From Deltaproteobacteria bacterium (GTDB lineage Bacteria > Desulfobacterota > Binatia > HRBIN30 > CADEER01), in assembly GCA_029262455.1 (NCBI GenBank), contig JAJCZJ010000022.1, positions 1 to 64,000 on the forward strand: a stretch of 64,000 bases of DNA, written 5' to 3'. The notes under the pieces were generated by a model. That model saw nothing but the letters and a program-made list of their open reading frames with translations, had not been told where the DNA came from and did not search any database. How positions within the stretch are numbered: position 1 is the first letter of the stretch; each line of letters starts with the position of its first letter. Below, in pieces: positions 34,910-46,742 of this stretch. The position numbers were made by a program, and so were the translations under genes.

Positions 34910-36325
34910 ATGAAGGGTGACCGATTTCAAGACGAATGTGGCGTGGTCGGGGTGTTTGGACACCCCGAGGCGGCGAACCTCGCGTATCTCGGGTTGTATG
35001 CGTTGCAGCATCGAGGCCAAGAGGGGGCGGGCATCGTCTCTTCGGACGGGCAGCTGCTCATGTCGCATCGAGGCCTCGGACTGGTCGCCGATGTCTTTGA
35101 CCGTGATGTTTTGCGGCGGCTGGTCGGTGACGCAGCGATCGGCCACAACCGCTACTCGACGGCTGGTCAAACCCTGCTGAAGAATACGCAACCGTTCGTG
35201 GTCGAGTTTGGCGGCGGCGGTTTGGCGGTTTCCCACAATGGCAACATCGTCAACGCGCTCGAGTTGCGCGAGCAGTTGGAAGCGCGTGGCTCGATCTTCC
35301 ACTCATCGGTCGACACGGAAGTGATCATTCACCTGATGGCGGCCGCCGTCGGGAAGAATTTGGTCGACCGAGCGAGCGAAGCTCTTGCGTCGGTACGGGG
35401 TGCCTACTCGCTGTTGTTTCTGGATCGCGACCAAATGATCGCTGCGCGCGATCCAAACGGGTTTCGCCCGTTGGTTCTAGGGAAGATCAAGGATGCGGTG
35501 GTCATTACATCCGAGACATGTGCTCTCGATTTGATCGGCGCGGAATATGTACGCGAGGTCGAGCCTGGAGAAGTGATCGTAGCTACGCGGTCTGGGATGC
35601 GGAGTTTCTATCCCTTCCCAGAGAGCAAGCCAACGCGCTGCGTCTTCGAGTATGTATACTTTTCCCGACCGGACAGCACGGTGTTTGGACGCAGTGTCTA
35701 CCAGGTGCGCAAGGTGTTGGGGCGAAGGCTGGCCAGGGAGAGTCCGGTTGAAGCCGATCTCGTGATTCCGGTGCCGGACTCGGGGGTGCCTGCGGCGCTC
35801 GGCTATTCCGAAGAGTCGAAACTCGATTTCGATTTCGGCCTGATTCGCAATCATTATGTCGGCCGCACTTTTATCGAGCCGCAGGACGAGATCCGCCATT
35901 TCGGGGTCAAGGTGAAGCTGAACGCCCAGCGCCAGGTCCTTGAAGGAAAGCGGGTCGTCGTGGTCGACGACTCGCTGGTGCGCGGTACGACGAGCCGCAA
36001 GATCGTAGCGATGCTGCGCCAGGGTGGAGCGGTCGAGGTTCATATGCGGATTAGTTCGCCACCGACCATCGGTCCTTGCTTCTACGGCGTCGATACTCCG
36101 ACGCGCGAAGAGTTGGTGGCTTCCAGTCATTCGGTCGAGCAGATTCGCGAGTACATCGGTGCAGATTCGTTGGCGTTTCTCAGTGAAGAGGGACTCTACG
36201 ACTTCTTGCCGAAACCATCTTCTGAAGGATATTGCGACGCTTGCTTTTCGGGACGCTACCCCGTTCGTGTGTCTGACGACGGCCGCTCACGGCAGCTCGT
36301 ACTCTTCGAGGTCAAGGGCAGATGA
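34910..36325 (+). CDS. purF: amidophosphoribosyltransferase
   Basis: PurF starts purine synthesis by making phosphoribosylamine from PRPP and glutamine. The 471-residue precursor has a nine-residue propeptide before catalytic Cys10 (DECGVVGVFGHPEA), an Ntn glutaminase domain, and the PRPP loop VVVVDDSLVRGTTSRKIV near residue 350. C-terminal CDACFSGRYPV suggests the iron-sulphur Bacillus-type enzyme. Confidence 0.97.
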   Translation: MKGDRFQDECGVVGVFGHPEAANLAYLGLYALQHRGQEGAGIVSSDGQLLMSHRGLGLVADVFDRDVLRRLVGDAAIGHNRYSTAGQTLLKNTQPFVVEFGGGGLAVSHNGNIVNALELREQLEARGSIFHSSVDTEVIIHLMAAAVGKNLVDRASEALASVRGAYSLLFLDRDQMIAARDPNGFRPLVLGKIKDAVVITSETCALDLIGAEYVREVEPGEVIVATRSGMRSFYPFPESKPTRCVFEYVYFSRPDSTVFGRSVYQVRKVLGRRLARESPVEADLVIPVPDSGVPAALGYSEESKLDFDFGLIRNHYVGRTFIEPQDEIRHFGVKVKLNAQRQVLEGKRVVVVDDSLVRGTTSRKIVAMLRQGGAVEVHMRISSPPTIGPCFYGVDTPTREELVASSHSVEQIREYIGADSLAFLSEEGLYDFLPKPSSEGYCDACFSGRYPVRVSDDGRSRQLVLFEVKGR

Positions 36326-36400
36326 AAATCAGAACGAAGCGGGCGTCGAGGCACCAAGGCACGGCCGAGTTTCTTCTGACGATCGCGGGAGAGTAGTCTC

Positions 36401-36892
36401 ATGCGGTGCCCATTTTGCCACGATCTCGATAACCGGGTCATTGATTCGCGGCTCACCAAGGACAACGAGGTCATTCGGCGTCGGCGCGAGTGTGAGCAAT
36501 GCGAGCGCCGCTTTACAACCTACGAGCGGGTTGAAGAAGTGCTGCCGATGTTGGTTAAGAAGGACGACCGACGCGAAGTTTTCGACCGAATGAAGGTCGT
36601 CAGCGGCCTCAAAAAGGCTTGCGAGAAGCGACCCGTGAGTGCCGCAGCAATCGAGAATTCCGCCGATCGCGTCGAGCGTATCGTTCAGGATCATGGCGAG
36701 AAGGAAGTTCCCACCTCCGTTGTTGGTGAAGCGGTGATGGCGGAGCTTCACAAGTTGGACCAAGTTGCGTACGTCCGCTTTGCCTCAGTGTATCGATCGT
36801 TTCAGGACGTTGGGGAGTTCATGCGAGAGTTGCAGGAGCTCGTCCAAGACGGCAAGCGGTCGCGGCGCAGTCGTGGCAGCTCGTCTTCGTGA
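36401..36892 (+). CDS. nrdR: transcriptional repressor NrdR
   Basis: NrdR represses ribonucleotide reductase genes. The 163-residue protein has the zinc ribbon [17 protein letters not shown]...[17 protein letters not shown] and an ATP-cone domain from about residue 49. GGGAG precedes the ATG. Its stop overlaps the ribD start as GTGA. nrdR leading into rib genes and nusB is a common order. Confidence 0.96.
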   Translation: MRCPFCHDLDNRVIDSRLTKDNEVIRRRRECEQCERRFTTYERVEEVLPMLVKKDDRREVFDRMKVVSGLKKACEKRPVSAAAIENSADRVERIVQDHGEKEVPTSVVGEAVMAELHKLDQVAYVRFASVYRSFQDVGEFMRELQELVQDGKRSRRSRGSSSS

Positions 36893-37986
36893 CAAACGAC
36901 GAGAAGCTCATGCGGGTCGCCCTTCGGCTGGCGCGTCGTGGTTTGGGGCGGACGACGCCGAACCCACCCGTCGGTGCGGTGATCGTCAAACGTGGCGAAG
37001 TAGTCGGCCGTGGGTTTCATCGACGCGTCGGGGAGCCTCACGCCGAAGTCGAAGCGATTGCCAGTGCCGCGGGCCGAACCCGCGGGGCGACTATGTATGT
37101 CACGCTCGAGCCGTGCAATCACCGCGGTCGGACGCCGCCTTGCACCGAGGCAGTGCTGGCCGCGGGTATTCGGCGTTTGGTCATCGGAGCCCCAGACCCC
37201 AACCCCGATGTCGTCGGCGGCGGTGCTTTGCGGCTTCGCAGGGCCGGTCTACGTGTTGTTGAAGGTGTGGAGTTATCTTCGTGTCTCGAGCTGTTGCGGC
37301 CCTTTTCGAAGCGATCTCGAACCGGATTGCCCTTCGTTACGTTGAAACTTGCCGCCACGCTTGATGGTCGTATCGCGACGCGGAGTGGCGATTCACGTTG
37401 GGTCAGTGGGGAGCAATCGCGCACTTTGGTGCATCGGTGGCGCGACGAGATGGATGCCCTCATGGTTGGGGCGGGTACGGTGATTGCGGACGACCCAGAG
37501 TTAACGTGTCGGCGCCGCGGTGGGCGCGACCCGTTGCGTGTGATTGTCGATGGACGGCTTCGAATGCCGCTACAGGCCCGGGTACTGACAAAGGACCTCG
37601 CGAACGGTACCCTTGTCGCGACGACGAAGCCAAATGGCCGAAAACTTGAAGAAATTCGCCGTCGTGGTGTCATGGTCGAGAAGTTCCCCAACCGAAGTGG
37701 ACGTTTTTCGCTGCGCGCCCTGCTCAGGCGACTGGGCCGTCGAGGGCTCTCGTCGGTGCTTCTAGAGGGGGGGGCGATCACAGCAGCAGCGGCGTTGCGC
37801 GAGGGGGTCGTCGATCGATTGGCCTGCTTTGTCGCACCCAAGCTGGTCGGGGGAGACGGTAAGCCTATGCTCGACACTCTCGGGGTGAGGTTCATGGCAG
37901 AGGCGGTTGCCGTGCACGAGTGGCACACCAGGCATGTTGGCGAGGATTTGCTGATCGAGTGTGCGTTCGGAGGTTCTGATGACTGA
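36889..37986 (+). CDS. ribD: riboflavin biosynthesis deaminase/reductase RibD
   Basis: RibD is bifunctional: an N-terminal zinc deaminase ([28 protein letters not shown]) and a C-terminal NADPH reductase ([45 protein letters not shown]). It has 365 residues. It overlaps the next rib gene by 8 nt. ribE, which usually follows ribD, is missing here. Confidence 0.95.
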   Translation: MTNDEKLMRVALRLARRGLGRTTPNPPVGAVIVKRGEVVGRGFHRRVGEPHAEVEAIASAAGRTRGATMYVTLEPCNHRGRTPPCTEAVLAAGIRRLVIGAPDPNPDVVGGGALRLRRAGLRVVEGVELSSCLELLRPFSKRSRTGLPFVTLKLAATLDGRIATRSGDSRWVSGEQSRTLVHRWRDEMDALMVGAGTVIADDPELTCRRRGGRDPLRVIVDGRLRMPLQARVLTKDLANGTLVATTKPNGRKLEEIRRRGVMVEKFPNRSGRFSLRALLRRLGRRGLSSVLLEGGAITAAAALREGVVDRLACFVAPKLVGGDGKPMLDTLGVRFMAEAVAVHEWHTRHVGEDLLIECAFGGSDD

Positions 37987-39187
37987 TCGAGTTCAGGAAG
38001 CCCTCGAAGACCTGCGTGAAGGGCGTTTTGTTATCATTGCGCAAGGGGAAGAAGGCGAAGCCAACCTCTGTGTTGCCGCGCAGCATGTCGATGCGGCGGC
38101 GGTCAATTTCATGGCGATGCACGGGCGCGGTTTGGTCTGCTTGTCGATGGCGGAGGAGCGCATGCGGAGTCTCGGCATCCCGCTGATGGTGCCGGACTCA
38201 CCGTCGGCGGTTGGCAGATCCTACGGCGCTTCGATCGAAGCGAGCGAAGGTGTAACGACGGGCATATCTGCGCATGATCGCGCCAAGACGATACGCGACG
38301 CGGTCGCGCCGGGTGCGGGGCCGGATAGCATTGTGATGCCGGGGCATATTATCCCTGTCGCCGGTCGCAAGGGCGGGGTTTTGGTTCGCTCTGGGTTGAC
38401 CGAGGCGTCGCTCGATTTAGTGGTGATGGCCGGTCTCGATGCGGCAGCGGCGATTTGCGCGGTCCTCGAAGATGATGGCAGCTTGGCGAGCAGCGCGACT
38501 CTCATGGAACTTGGTAGGCGGTTCGGACTGAAAGTCTTGGAGATCCCAGAGCTTGTTTCCTATCGCCTTCGCACAGAGTCCTTGGTCCACAGGATCGCGG
38601 ATCGTCAGATAACACCGTCGGCAGGCGGAGCGTTCCGCGCCCTCGTGTTCAAAAATGACGTCGACCCGTTTGAACACGTAGCTCTTGTCAAGGGCGAGAT
38701 CGATCCGCATGAAGAGGTTCTGGTGCGGATCCATTCACAGTGTTTGACCGGCGATGTCTTTGGCTCGAAGCGCTGTGATTGCGGAGAGCAATTGAATCGG
38801 GCGCTCGAGATGATCGAGGCAGAAGGAAAAGGAGTCTTGGTGTACTTACACCAGGAAGGGCGCGGCATCGGACTGGCGAACAAGTTGAGGGCCTACGCTT
38901 TGCAGGACCGAGGTCGTGATACAGTGGAAGCCAATCTCGAGCTCGGTTTTAAAGAAGATGCACGAGATTACGGTATCGGAGCGCAGATCCTTCGCGACCT
39001 TGGCGCGCTACGAATCCGTTTGGTCACGAACAATCCGAAGAAAATCGAGAGTCTCAAGACGTACGGGATTGACGTAACCGAGCGAATTCCCATCGAGGTC
39101 ACGCCGGTGCCGGAGAATGTTCGATATCTGCGAACCAAGCAGCAGAAGCTCGGTCACATCCTGTTGGGATTGCCGACCGACGACTGA
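37979..39187 (+). CDS. ribBA: GTP cyclohydrolase II with degenerate DHBP-synthase domain (RibBA-like)
   Basis: A 402-residue fusion. The RibA half is intact: zinc cysteines in [18 protein letters not shown], and [22 protein letters not shown]. The RibB half keeps the fold ([35 protein letters not shown]) but has lost catalytic residues. The acidic DDEDRENEGD loop is [10 protein letters not shown] (residues 21-30), the His of RxGHTEA is Leu140, and the Glu of the CE motif is Ala161. DHBP synthase activity is probably absent. ATG 37979 overlaps ribD. Confidence 0.93.
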   Translation: MTDRVQEALEDLREGRFVIIAQGEEGEANLCVAAQHVDAAAVNFMAMHGRGLVCLSMAEERMRSLGIPLMVPDSPSAVGRSYGASIEASEGVTTGISAHDRAKTIRDAVAPGAGPDSIVMPGHIIPVAGRKGGVLVRSGLTEASLDLVVMAGLDAAAAICAVLEDDGSLASSATLMELGRRFGLKVLEIPELVSYRLRTESLVHRIADRQITPSAGGAFRALVFKNDVDPFEHVALVKGEIDPHEEVLVRIHSQCLTGDVFGSKRCDCGEQLNRALEMIEAEGKGVLVYLHQEGRGIGLANKLRAYALQDRGRDTVEANLELGFKEDARDYGIGAQILRDLGALRIRLVTNNPKKIESLKTYGIDVTERIPIEVTPVPENVRYLRTKQQKLGHILLGLPTDD

Positions 39188-39230
39188 TTGCAAGTCCCGA
39201 GATTCCGAGACACTGGGCTAGGATAGGTAG

Positions 39231-39710
39231 ATGCCACTTGTTCATGAAAAAAACCTCGATGGCAGCGCGATGCGTGTCGCCGTGGTTTGCTCGCGTTTTA
39301 ACGAGGTCGTCACCGATCGTTTGCTCGAAGGTGCTTTGGCGGCGCTTGCAGCGCTCGGAGTGGCGGACGATGCCATCGAGGTGGCGCGGGTGCCGGGTGC
39401 GTTCGAGATACCGCTCGTTGCCGAGCAGTTTGCGCAGTCCGGGGCGTACGACGCGATCGTCTGTCTCGGCGCGGTGATTCGCGGCGAGACACCGCACTTC
39501 GATTTCATTTCGGACTTTGTCGTGACGGAGACGGGGCGGATCATGGTCCGTCACCACGTGCCGGTCGCGCTCGGGATCTTGACCCCGAATACGGTCGAGC
39601 AAGGGCTCGCGCGTGCCGGCGGGCGGCACGGAAACAAGGGCAAAGACTCGGCAGAAGCGGCGATCGAAATGGCGAACCTCGTCAAGTCTGTGCGTGCGAA
39701 GCAGCGATGA
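39231..39710 (+). CDS. ribH: 6,7-dimethyl-8-ribityllumazine synthase
   Basis: RibH condenses DHBP with the pyrimidine from RibD. The 159-residue protein has VVCSRFNEVVTDRLLEGALAAL, VPGAFEIPLVAEQ, GAVIRGETPHFDFI with the catalytic His, and TVEQGLARAGGRHGNKG. It needs the DHBP that the upstream fusion may no longer make. nusB follows after 69 nt. Confidence 0.95.
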   Translation: MPLVHEKNLDGSAMRVAVVCSRFNEVVTDRLLEGALAALAALGVADDAIEVARVPGAFEIPLVAEQFAQSGAYDAIVCLGAVIRGETPHFDFISDFVVTETGRIMVRHHVPVALGILTPNTVEQGLARAGGRHGNKGKDSAEAAIEMANLVKSVRAKQR

Positions 39711-39779
39711 GTGCAACCACGAAGTGGCCGGGCATGGGTTCGGTGCTTTTGAGCACGGGTTTCTAGTCGCGACTCGATC

Positions 39780-40217
39780 ATGGGCGCGCGAAGAAAAGCC
39801 AGAGAGACTGCATTGCAGGCTCTTTATCAGGTCGAGTCGACGGGCCAGGATGTCGACACGGCGCTGTCCGACTTCGCGGAGAGTTTCGAGTTATCCGACG
39901 GGGCCAAGGAGTTTTCGTGGGAGCTCGTTCGTGGTGTGTTGGATCGCCGCTCCGAGATCGACGCCCATGTAGAAGCCGTCGCCGCGAATTGGACGATGGA
40001 CCGCCTTTCCAGGATTGATCTCAGCACGATCCGTATCGCAACCTACGAGATGATTGCGTCTCCAGAGGTGCCGGTCGAGATCATCATCGATGAAGCTGTT
40101 GAGATCGCGAGAAAGTTTGGCACGGCGGACTCCAGCAAGTTCGTCAATGGTGTGCTCGACCCGATCGCGAAGCGCGTGCGTGGACCCGGGTTGGCAACAG
40201 GCGACGAAGGCAAGTAG
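39780..40217 (+). CDS. nusB: transcription antitermination factor NusB
   Basis: NusB acts in rRNA antitermination. The all-helical 145-residue protein shows RRKARETALQALYQVESTG at the N-terminus and the signature VPVEIIIDEAVEIARKFGTADSSKFVNGVLD. ribH-nusB is a widespread pairing. The start ATG 39780 has no strong binding site. Confidence 0.95.
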   Translation: MGARRKARETALQALYQVESTGQDVDTALSDFAESFELSDGAKEFSWELVRGVLDRRSEIDAHVEAVAANWTMDRLSRIDLSTIRIATYEMIASPEVPVEIIIDEAVEIARKFGTADSSKFVNGVLDPIAKRVRGPGLATGDEGK

Positions 40218-40310
40218 GCGGTTTGCCTGGTTCGAGGCGCGCGCCCGCGTTGTGGTGGATCTGCGGGGCGAGGTGACAGTTCGGGGGTCCTCTGGTAGCT
40301 ACTCCTGTTG

Positions 40311-42848
<2,538 letters not shown>

Positions 42849-42863
42849 GGACTAGACAGAGGC

Positions 42864-43478
42864 ATGCGAAGTCGTCCCTATCGTCGCATCGGCACTCACT
42901 TTCTGCGGCTGATTCTGTTTGGCGCTACGCTGCAGGTTGGTTGCGGCTACAGACTTGCTGGCAGCGCTGGCAACGTGCCGGGCGGTGTTCGAACCGTCCA
43001 TGTCGGCGACTTTGAGAACCATTCTCGCGAGCATGCTCTCGACGAGCAGATCGTGTTTGCGCTCGAGCGCGAGTTGTATCGGCGCGGCGTTTTGCAAGTC
43101 GAAGAACGCGAAGGGTTGGGCGAGGCCGAGGTTCGTGGCGCGATCCGAACTTTCCAGACTCGACCGGTGACCTTCGACGCGGATGATGAGGCGTTGCAGT
43201 ACGAGATCGAGATTACCGTCGACGTACTGCTCGAGCGCCGTAGCGACGGTGAGGTGCTTTGGCGCGGGTCCGGGATTTATGCGGTTGACGCGTACAGTGT
43301 GGATACCGATACCGTGGTGCCGAGCTCCTCGCGGTTTCAGCGTGGTCGGGTGACCTTTGACGCGCTCGACGACCTGACGCCGATCCAGTTGGCCGAAACG
43401 GAACGGCGATTGGCGATCGATCGACTCGTCGCCTCCATCGTGCGCGACGTGCACGATCGGATCATGGACGACTTCTAG
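42864..43478 (+). CDS. lptE: LPS-assembly lipoprotein LptE
   Basis: LptE forms the outer-membrane LPS insertion plug with LptD. The 204-residue protein has a lipoprotein signal ending LQVGC, then GYRLAG, the family hallmark. PGGVRTVHVGDFENHSREHALDEQIVFALERELYRRGV follows. It sits right after leuS, as in E. coli. Together with lpxC later in the window it shows an LPS-bearing outer membrane. Confidence 0.88.
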   Translation: MRSRPYRRIGTHFLRLILFGATLQVGCGYRLAGSAGNVPGGVRTVHVGDFENHSREHALDEQIVFALERELYRRGVLQVEEREGLGEAEVRGAIRTFQTRPVTFDADDEALQYEIEITVDVLLERRSDGEVLWRGSGIYAVDAYSVDTDTVVPSSSRFQRGRVTFDALDDLTPIQLAETERRLAIDRLVASIVRDVHDRIMDDF

Positions 43479-43484
43479 TCGTCA

Positions 43485-44591
43485 TCAGAGTCGTACGATC
43501 CAATTCTTTGCGTACATGCGGTGGATCGGTACGAACGTCAACGCGAGTGCGATAGCGATCAGCGGCAGTGACGCAACCGTTGGTGACAGTCGCTCCGCCA
43601 GTTTTAGATAGGCGCCGTCGAGGCCGACCAGGGCTGCGAGTGCCATGATGTGTAGAAGGTATGCCGCGATCGAATTGCGTCCGAAGGCTTCGAGAAAGCG
43701 TCCGGCTTTTCCAACTCGGCCGTGGACCTCGACGATCCAGTACGTGGCTGCGGTCAGGAGAAAGGCCAGGCCGGTCGTGAACACAACGTAGCTCGCCGTC
43801 CACACTTTCTTGACCATCGGCAGGTAAATCGAGCCGGTCCAACCGAAGGTGGCGAGTACGATTCCCGTCGCGACGAAAGTTGTTGCGAGCCGTTTGTGGT
43901 TCTTGGCGTCGCGGATGCGATCGCCTGCCACGGTGCCGATGAGAGTGATCGCGGTTGTTGGGATGATTGCCAGCAGCGTCTCGGGGTCGTTCGGCGGGAT
44001 GCCGTCGGTGGCCGGGACCATGTTGCCCGTGCCGAGAATCCACATGTCGAACCATGCGGAGAAGTTGAAGTTTTTGTGCCAGAGATCCGATTCCCCGAGG
44101 CCGGGGAAGGGCGCGATTAGCAGAAGTGCCGAGTAGCCGACGAGTCCGGCCACCGCGACGGTCGTGCGACCTAGCGGCGACTGGCGCGGGTAGAGCATCG
44201 AGCAAGAAAAGTAGGCAATCCCGATCCTCTGGAGAACTCCGCAGGCGCGCAGAGTATTGCTTCCATCCCCACCGATCAGGGCCAGGTAGTTGACGCCCAG
44301 GCCGAGCGCGATCAGCGTCGTTGTTCGTTGCGCCAGACGAGGCCACTGGATTGGCCGGGGCGAAGTGCCAGCCGACACCGAGATCGCTACGCCGACGAAG
44401 AAGAGGAAGAAGGGGAACACGACATCGGCGATGGTGCAGCCTTCCCACTCGGCATGGAGAAGCGCCGCGTACGAAGTACCGCCGGGTATCGTCATCGTAA
44501 TCATGCCTGCAGCGTTGACGACGACCATGGTTACGATAGTGATGCCGCGAGCGACGTCGAGCGAGCGCAGACGAGCCGTTGGATTCGTCAT
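43485..44591 (-). CDS. HGSNAT/DUF5009-like membrane acyltransferase
   Basis: A 368-residue polytopic protein with about 10 membrane segments. It starts MTNPTARLRSLDVARGITIVTMVVVNAAG, the signature of heparan-alpha-glucosaminide N-acetyltransferase-like proteins. HAEWEGCTIADVVFPFFLFFVGVAI and GVLQRIGIAYF follow. It may transfer acetyl groups to sugars; the substrate is unknown. ATG 44591 overlaps the stop of the upstream secreted protein. It ends 6 nt from convergent lptE. Confidence 0.82.
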   Translation of the reverse strand: MTNPTARLRSLDVARGITIVTMVVVNAAGMITMTIPGGTSYAALLHAEWEGCTIADVVFPFFLFFVGVAISVSAGTSPRPIQWPRLAQRTTTLIALGLGVNYLALIGGDGSNTLRACGVLQRIGIAYFSCSMLYPRQSPLGRTTVAVAGLVGYSALLLIAPFPGLGESDLWHKNFNFSAWFDMWILGTGNMVPATDGIPPNDPETLLAIIPTTAITLIGTVAGDRIRDAKNHKRLATTFVATGIVLATFGWTGSIYLPMVKKVWTASYVVFTTGLAFLLTAATYWIVEVHGRVGKAGRFLEAFGRNSIAAYLLHIMALAALVGLDGAYLKLAERLSPTVASLPLIAIALALTFVPIHRMYAKNWIVRL

Positions 44592-45130
44592 TGTGGCGAT
44601 ACCGGCCGGCGATACCGGCTTGCATAGTTGAGAGTGCTGTCGAAGTGCGGGTCGTGGACGATGTGGTGAACCGTCAGCCTGGTACGATCTCGGCTGAGCC
44701 GCCATTCGGTGGTGCCGTACGACGCATCGTTTGCCCATGTCTCGGCGATCGAACAGGTATCCCTTGTCGTGTGGATGGAGATGTTTGCGCCGAGCGGGAT
44801 TTCGGATTCGTCGTCGTCGCGTCGAACCCGAAGCTCATCCTGCGTCACGCCGATCTCGATTCGGTCGGCGGCCTGCATCGACCGCTTCATGATCGTGCGA
44901 GCGATGCCGCGGACAACCAGGTTCATGGATGTCGTGACGCGCTCGATCTCAGCGTCGCGCGCGGCGTCGTCTTCGGACCTGTGGCTTCGTTGCCACGAGC
45001 CGCTGAGATCAGTGGGACTACAAGGGCTTGCCAGGGCCGGGGCTGCGTTCAACAGCAGGCAACCGGCAAGGCTGGGGAGAATCGTTCCGCCGGCTCTCCA
45101 CCCGGCGCTCAACCTTCTAGGGGGTGCCAT
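44588..45130 (-). CDS. secreted hypothetical protein
   Basis: A 180-residue exported protein: an Arg-rich n-region, hydrophobic GGTILPSLAGCLLLNAAPALASP with probable cleavage after ALAS, then a soluble domain with two Cys (SPCSPTDLSGSW; RDTCSIAETW) that may form a disulphide. WRLSRDRTRLTVHHIV suggests a lipocalin- or lipid-binding-like beta sheet, but no family is recognised. AGGAGG precedes ATG 45130. First gene of a two-gene unit under the TetR site. Confidence 0.7.
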   Translation of the reverse strand: MAPPRRLSAGWRAGGTILPSLAGCLLLNAAPALASPCSPTDLSGSWQRSHRSEDDAARDAEIERVTTSMNLVVRGIARTIMKRSMQAADRIEIGVTQDELRVRRDDDESEIPLGANISIHTTRDTCSIAETWANDASYGTTEWRLSRDRTRLTVHHIVHDPHFDSTLNYASRYRRPVSPQ

Positions 45131-45139
45131 TTCGAACCT

Positions 45140-45189
45140 CCTAATTAGTGCGTTTGTCCTAATTAGGGCAAATGTACTAGTGTTGTCAA
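45140..45189 (-). promoter_or_regulatory. promoter with TetR-type operator, divergent region
   Basis: On the minus strand TTGACA (45189-45184), an 18-bp spacer and TAATTA (45165-45160) make a strong promoter for the secreted-protein gene. The -10 lies in the centre of the near-perfect palindrome TTTGTCCTAATTAGGGCAAA (45153-45172). A second CCTAATTAG half-copy lies at 45140-45148. A repressor bound here would block RNA polymerase; the adjacent TetR is the likely binder. Confidence 0.7.
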
Positions 45190-45192
45190 GTT

Positions 45193-45831
45193 GTGAGTGG
45201 TGGCTCGAGCCAAAAATCTGCCCGCGGCAGCCAGGCGCGCGGCGAAGCGACGAAGACGCGGATCTTGTTGGCAGTGCTGGATCTGATCGCCTCTGGAGGC
45301 ATCGATGCGGTTACCTACCGAGCCGTCGCCTCGGCCGCCGATGTTGCGCAGGGGGTGATGACCTACCACTTCGCGACGCGCCGCGATCTGCTCTCAGCGG
45401 CCTATCGTCTACATCACGAGCGCATCCGCGAAACCGCGATCGACCTGCCGGTCGAGGCGGTGTCCGAGCTCGATATCGACGACAAAGCGGAGTTGGTGTT
45501 TGGCTTCGTCAAATCGATGGTCGTAGAGGAGCGGTCCCGTTACTTGGCTGAGTTCGAGATCATCCTGGAAATTGCCCGCGATCCTGAGTTGCGGCGTGTC
45601 GTAAACCCTGAGTCGGACGCGATGGATGCGTTTGCCTACGAGCTCGTCTCGGCCGCGGGCTCGACCAGTCCCCAAGAAGACGCGCTCCTGCTCAGTGCTG
45701 CGATCGAAGGCTTGGTATTGGAGTGGATGGCGCGTCACGGGGAACGCGTCTTCGAGCGCAAGGTCAAATCGGCGGTGCGGCGGCTGGTCGAAGTGTTCTT
45801 CCCCGATCGGAGAATCGCCGATCGGGAGTAG
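45193..45831 (+). CDS. TetR family transcriptional regulator
   Basis: A 212-residue regulator with an N-terminal helix-turn-helix (TKTRILLAVLDLIASGGIDAVTYRAVASAADVAQGVMTYHFATRRDLL, residues 21-68) and a helical ligand domain. The GTG start at 45193 has no Shine-Dalgarno and lies 4 nt past the -35 of the divergent promoter. It is divergent from the secreted protein/acyltransferase pair, which it probably represses together with itself. Confidence 0.88.
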   Translation: MSGGSSQKSARGSQARGEATKTRILLAVLDLIASGGIDAVTYRAVASAADVAQGVMTYHFATRRDLLSAAYRLHHERIRETAIDLPVEAVSELDIDDKAELVFGFVKSMVVEERSRYLAEFEIILEIARDPELRRVVNPESDAMDAFAYELVSAAGSTSPQEDALLLSAAIEGLVLEWMARHGERVFERKVKSAVRRLVEVFFPDRRIADRE

Positions 45832-45868
45832 GGTGGGATTTCGTATGTCGCCCGGCAGCGCCGATTCG

Positions 45869-46270
45869 TTAGAGAGCCAGGACCGCGCTGAAGAAGAGCA
45901 CGACGAGCGCGGTGGCGCCGAGGCCGAAGGCGATACTGCGCGGGATTCGCAGGTCGAGATAGTAAGCGAGCATGTGACCGACGCGGCAGCCGAAGAATGC
46001 CCAGAGTACTTTCGCCGTCCACTTCGGCTCAGTGCCAACCGCGATGGCGAAGCCCGCGATAAGGATGACGGCACCGATGCTCTCGGCGGTGTTGGCGTGA
46101 ACCCGGCTGGCACGGAACAGGAGGTCCTCGTGACCGCCGGTGACGGGTGTTCCCGGGGTGTGGCCGCCGACGATCGCGACCAAGTCTGCGACCAAGAGTT
46201 GGCTCAGAAAAAGGAAGCCGTAAAGTCCGAGCGCTAAAATCGCGGAGCTGTAAGGCGCGAGAGCTTCCAG
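45869..46270 (-). CDS. MAPEG family membrane protein, probable CTG start
   Basis: A small four-helix membrane protein with the MAPEG motif FRASRVHANTAESIGAVILIAG. The first membrane helix (SSAILALGLYGFLFLSQLLVADLVAIV) is encoded upstream of the first TTG (46195). Back to the end of rpsT the frame contains no ATG, GTG or TTG. CTG at 46270, with GGAG about 9 nt upstream, gives a complete 133-residue protein (MEALAPYSSAIL). Family members act in glutathione-linked or lipid chemistry; role here unknown. Confidence 0.68.
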   Translation of the reverse strand: MEALAPYSSAILALGLYGFLFLSQLLVADLVAIVGGHTPGTPVTGGHEDLLFRASRVHANTAESIGAVILIAGFAIAVGTEPKWTAKVLWAFFGCRVGHMLAYYLDLRIPRSIAFGLGATALVVLFFSAVLAL

Positions 46271-46316
46271 GATGAGAATCTCCGCAGCGCCAGCGTCCCG
46301 ATGGTACGCGGCTTTA

Positions 46317-46583
46317 CTACTTGCCGATTGCCGCGACGGCGCGGCTCAGACGTCCGACCCGCCGGTCGGCAGCGTTCTTGTGCAGAACACCCTTCGTAGC
46401 AGCTTTATGGAGTGCTTTGGTGGCTGCCTTGAGCTCGGCTGTCGCCTTCTCGTTGTCGCCACTGGCAATGGCCTCACGGGTCTTGCGGACCTGTGTGCGC
46501 ATGCTCGTAACGATCAGACGATTGCGATCTTGTCGCTTGACGCTTTGCCGATTTCGCTTGATTGCTGATGGATGTCTGTCCAA
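46317..46583 (-). CDS. rpsT: 30S ribosomal protein bS20
   Basis: An 88-residue helical, basic bS20 with HPSAIKRNRQSVKRQDRNR and KALHKAATKGVLHKNAADRRVGRLSRAVAAI. It starts with TTG (46583) preceded by a strong AGGAGGAG site. A rare start codon on rpsT is known from E. coli (TTG), where it is used in autoregulation. The 159-nt upstream gap to mazG holds nothing clear. Confidence 0.95.
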   Translation of the reverse strand: MDRHPSAIKRNRQSVKRQDRNRLIVTSMRTQVRKTREAIASGDNEKATAELKAATKALHKAATKGVLHKNAADRRVGRLSRAVAAIGK

Positions 46584-46742
46584 GGGGTGCTCCTCCTACG
46601 AACCCTGACCGGTACCACGCACCACTTGACCGGTCAATCGAGGTCGGCCCAGTGAAGGATGGGGTCGGTCGGCTTTTCTTAGGACCGCGGTACGATTTCA
46701 GGGGCAGGGGGCGGGGAGGCGAGGGCGGCGTCGCTCGATTGT

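Noticed and set aside
31652-40217. FMN riboswitch for the rib genes or purine riboswitch for pur genes
   Set aside because: The genes are tightly overlapped and no gap holds the conserved aptamer sequence.
44579-45148. 189-codon plus-strand frame opposite the secreted protein
   Set aside because: Antisense to a gene with a signal peptide, good Shine-Dalgarno and promoter; no domain.
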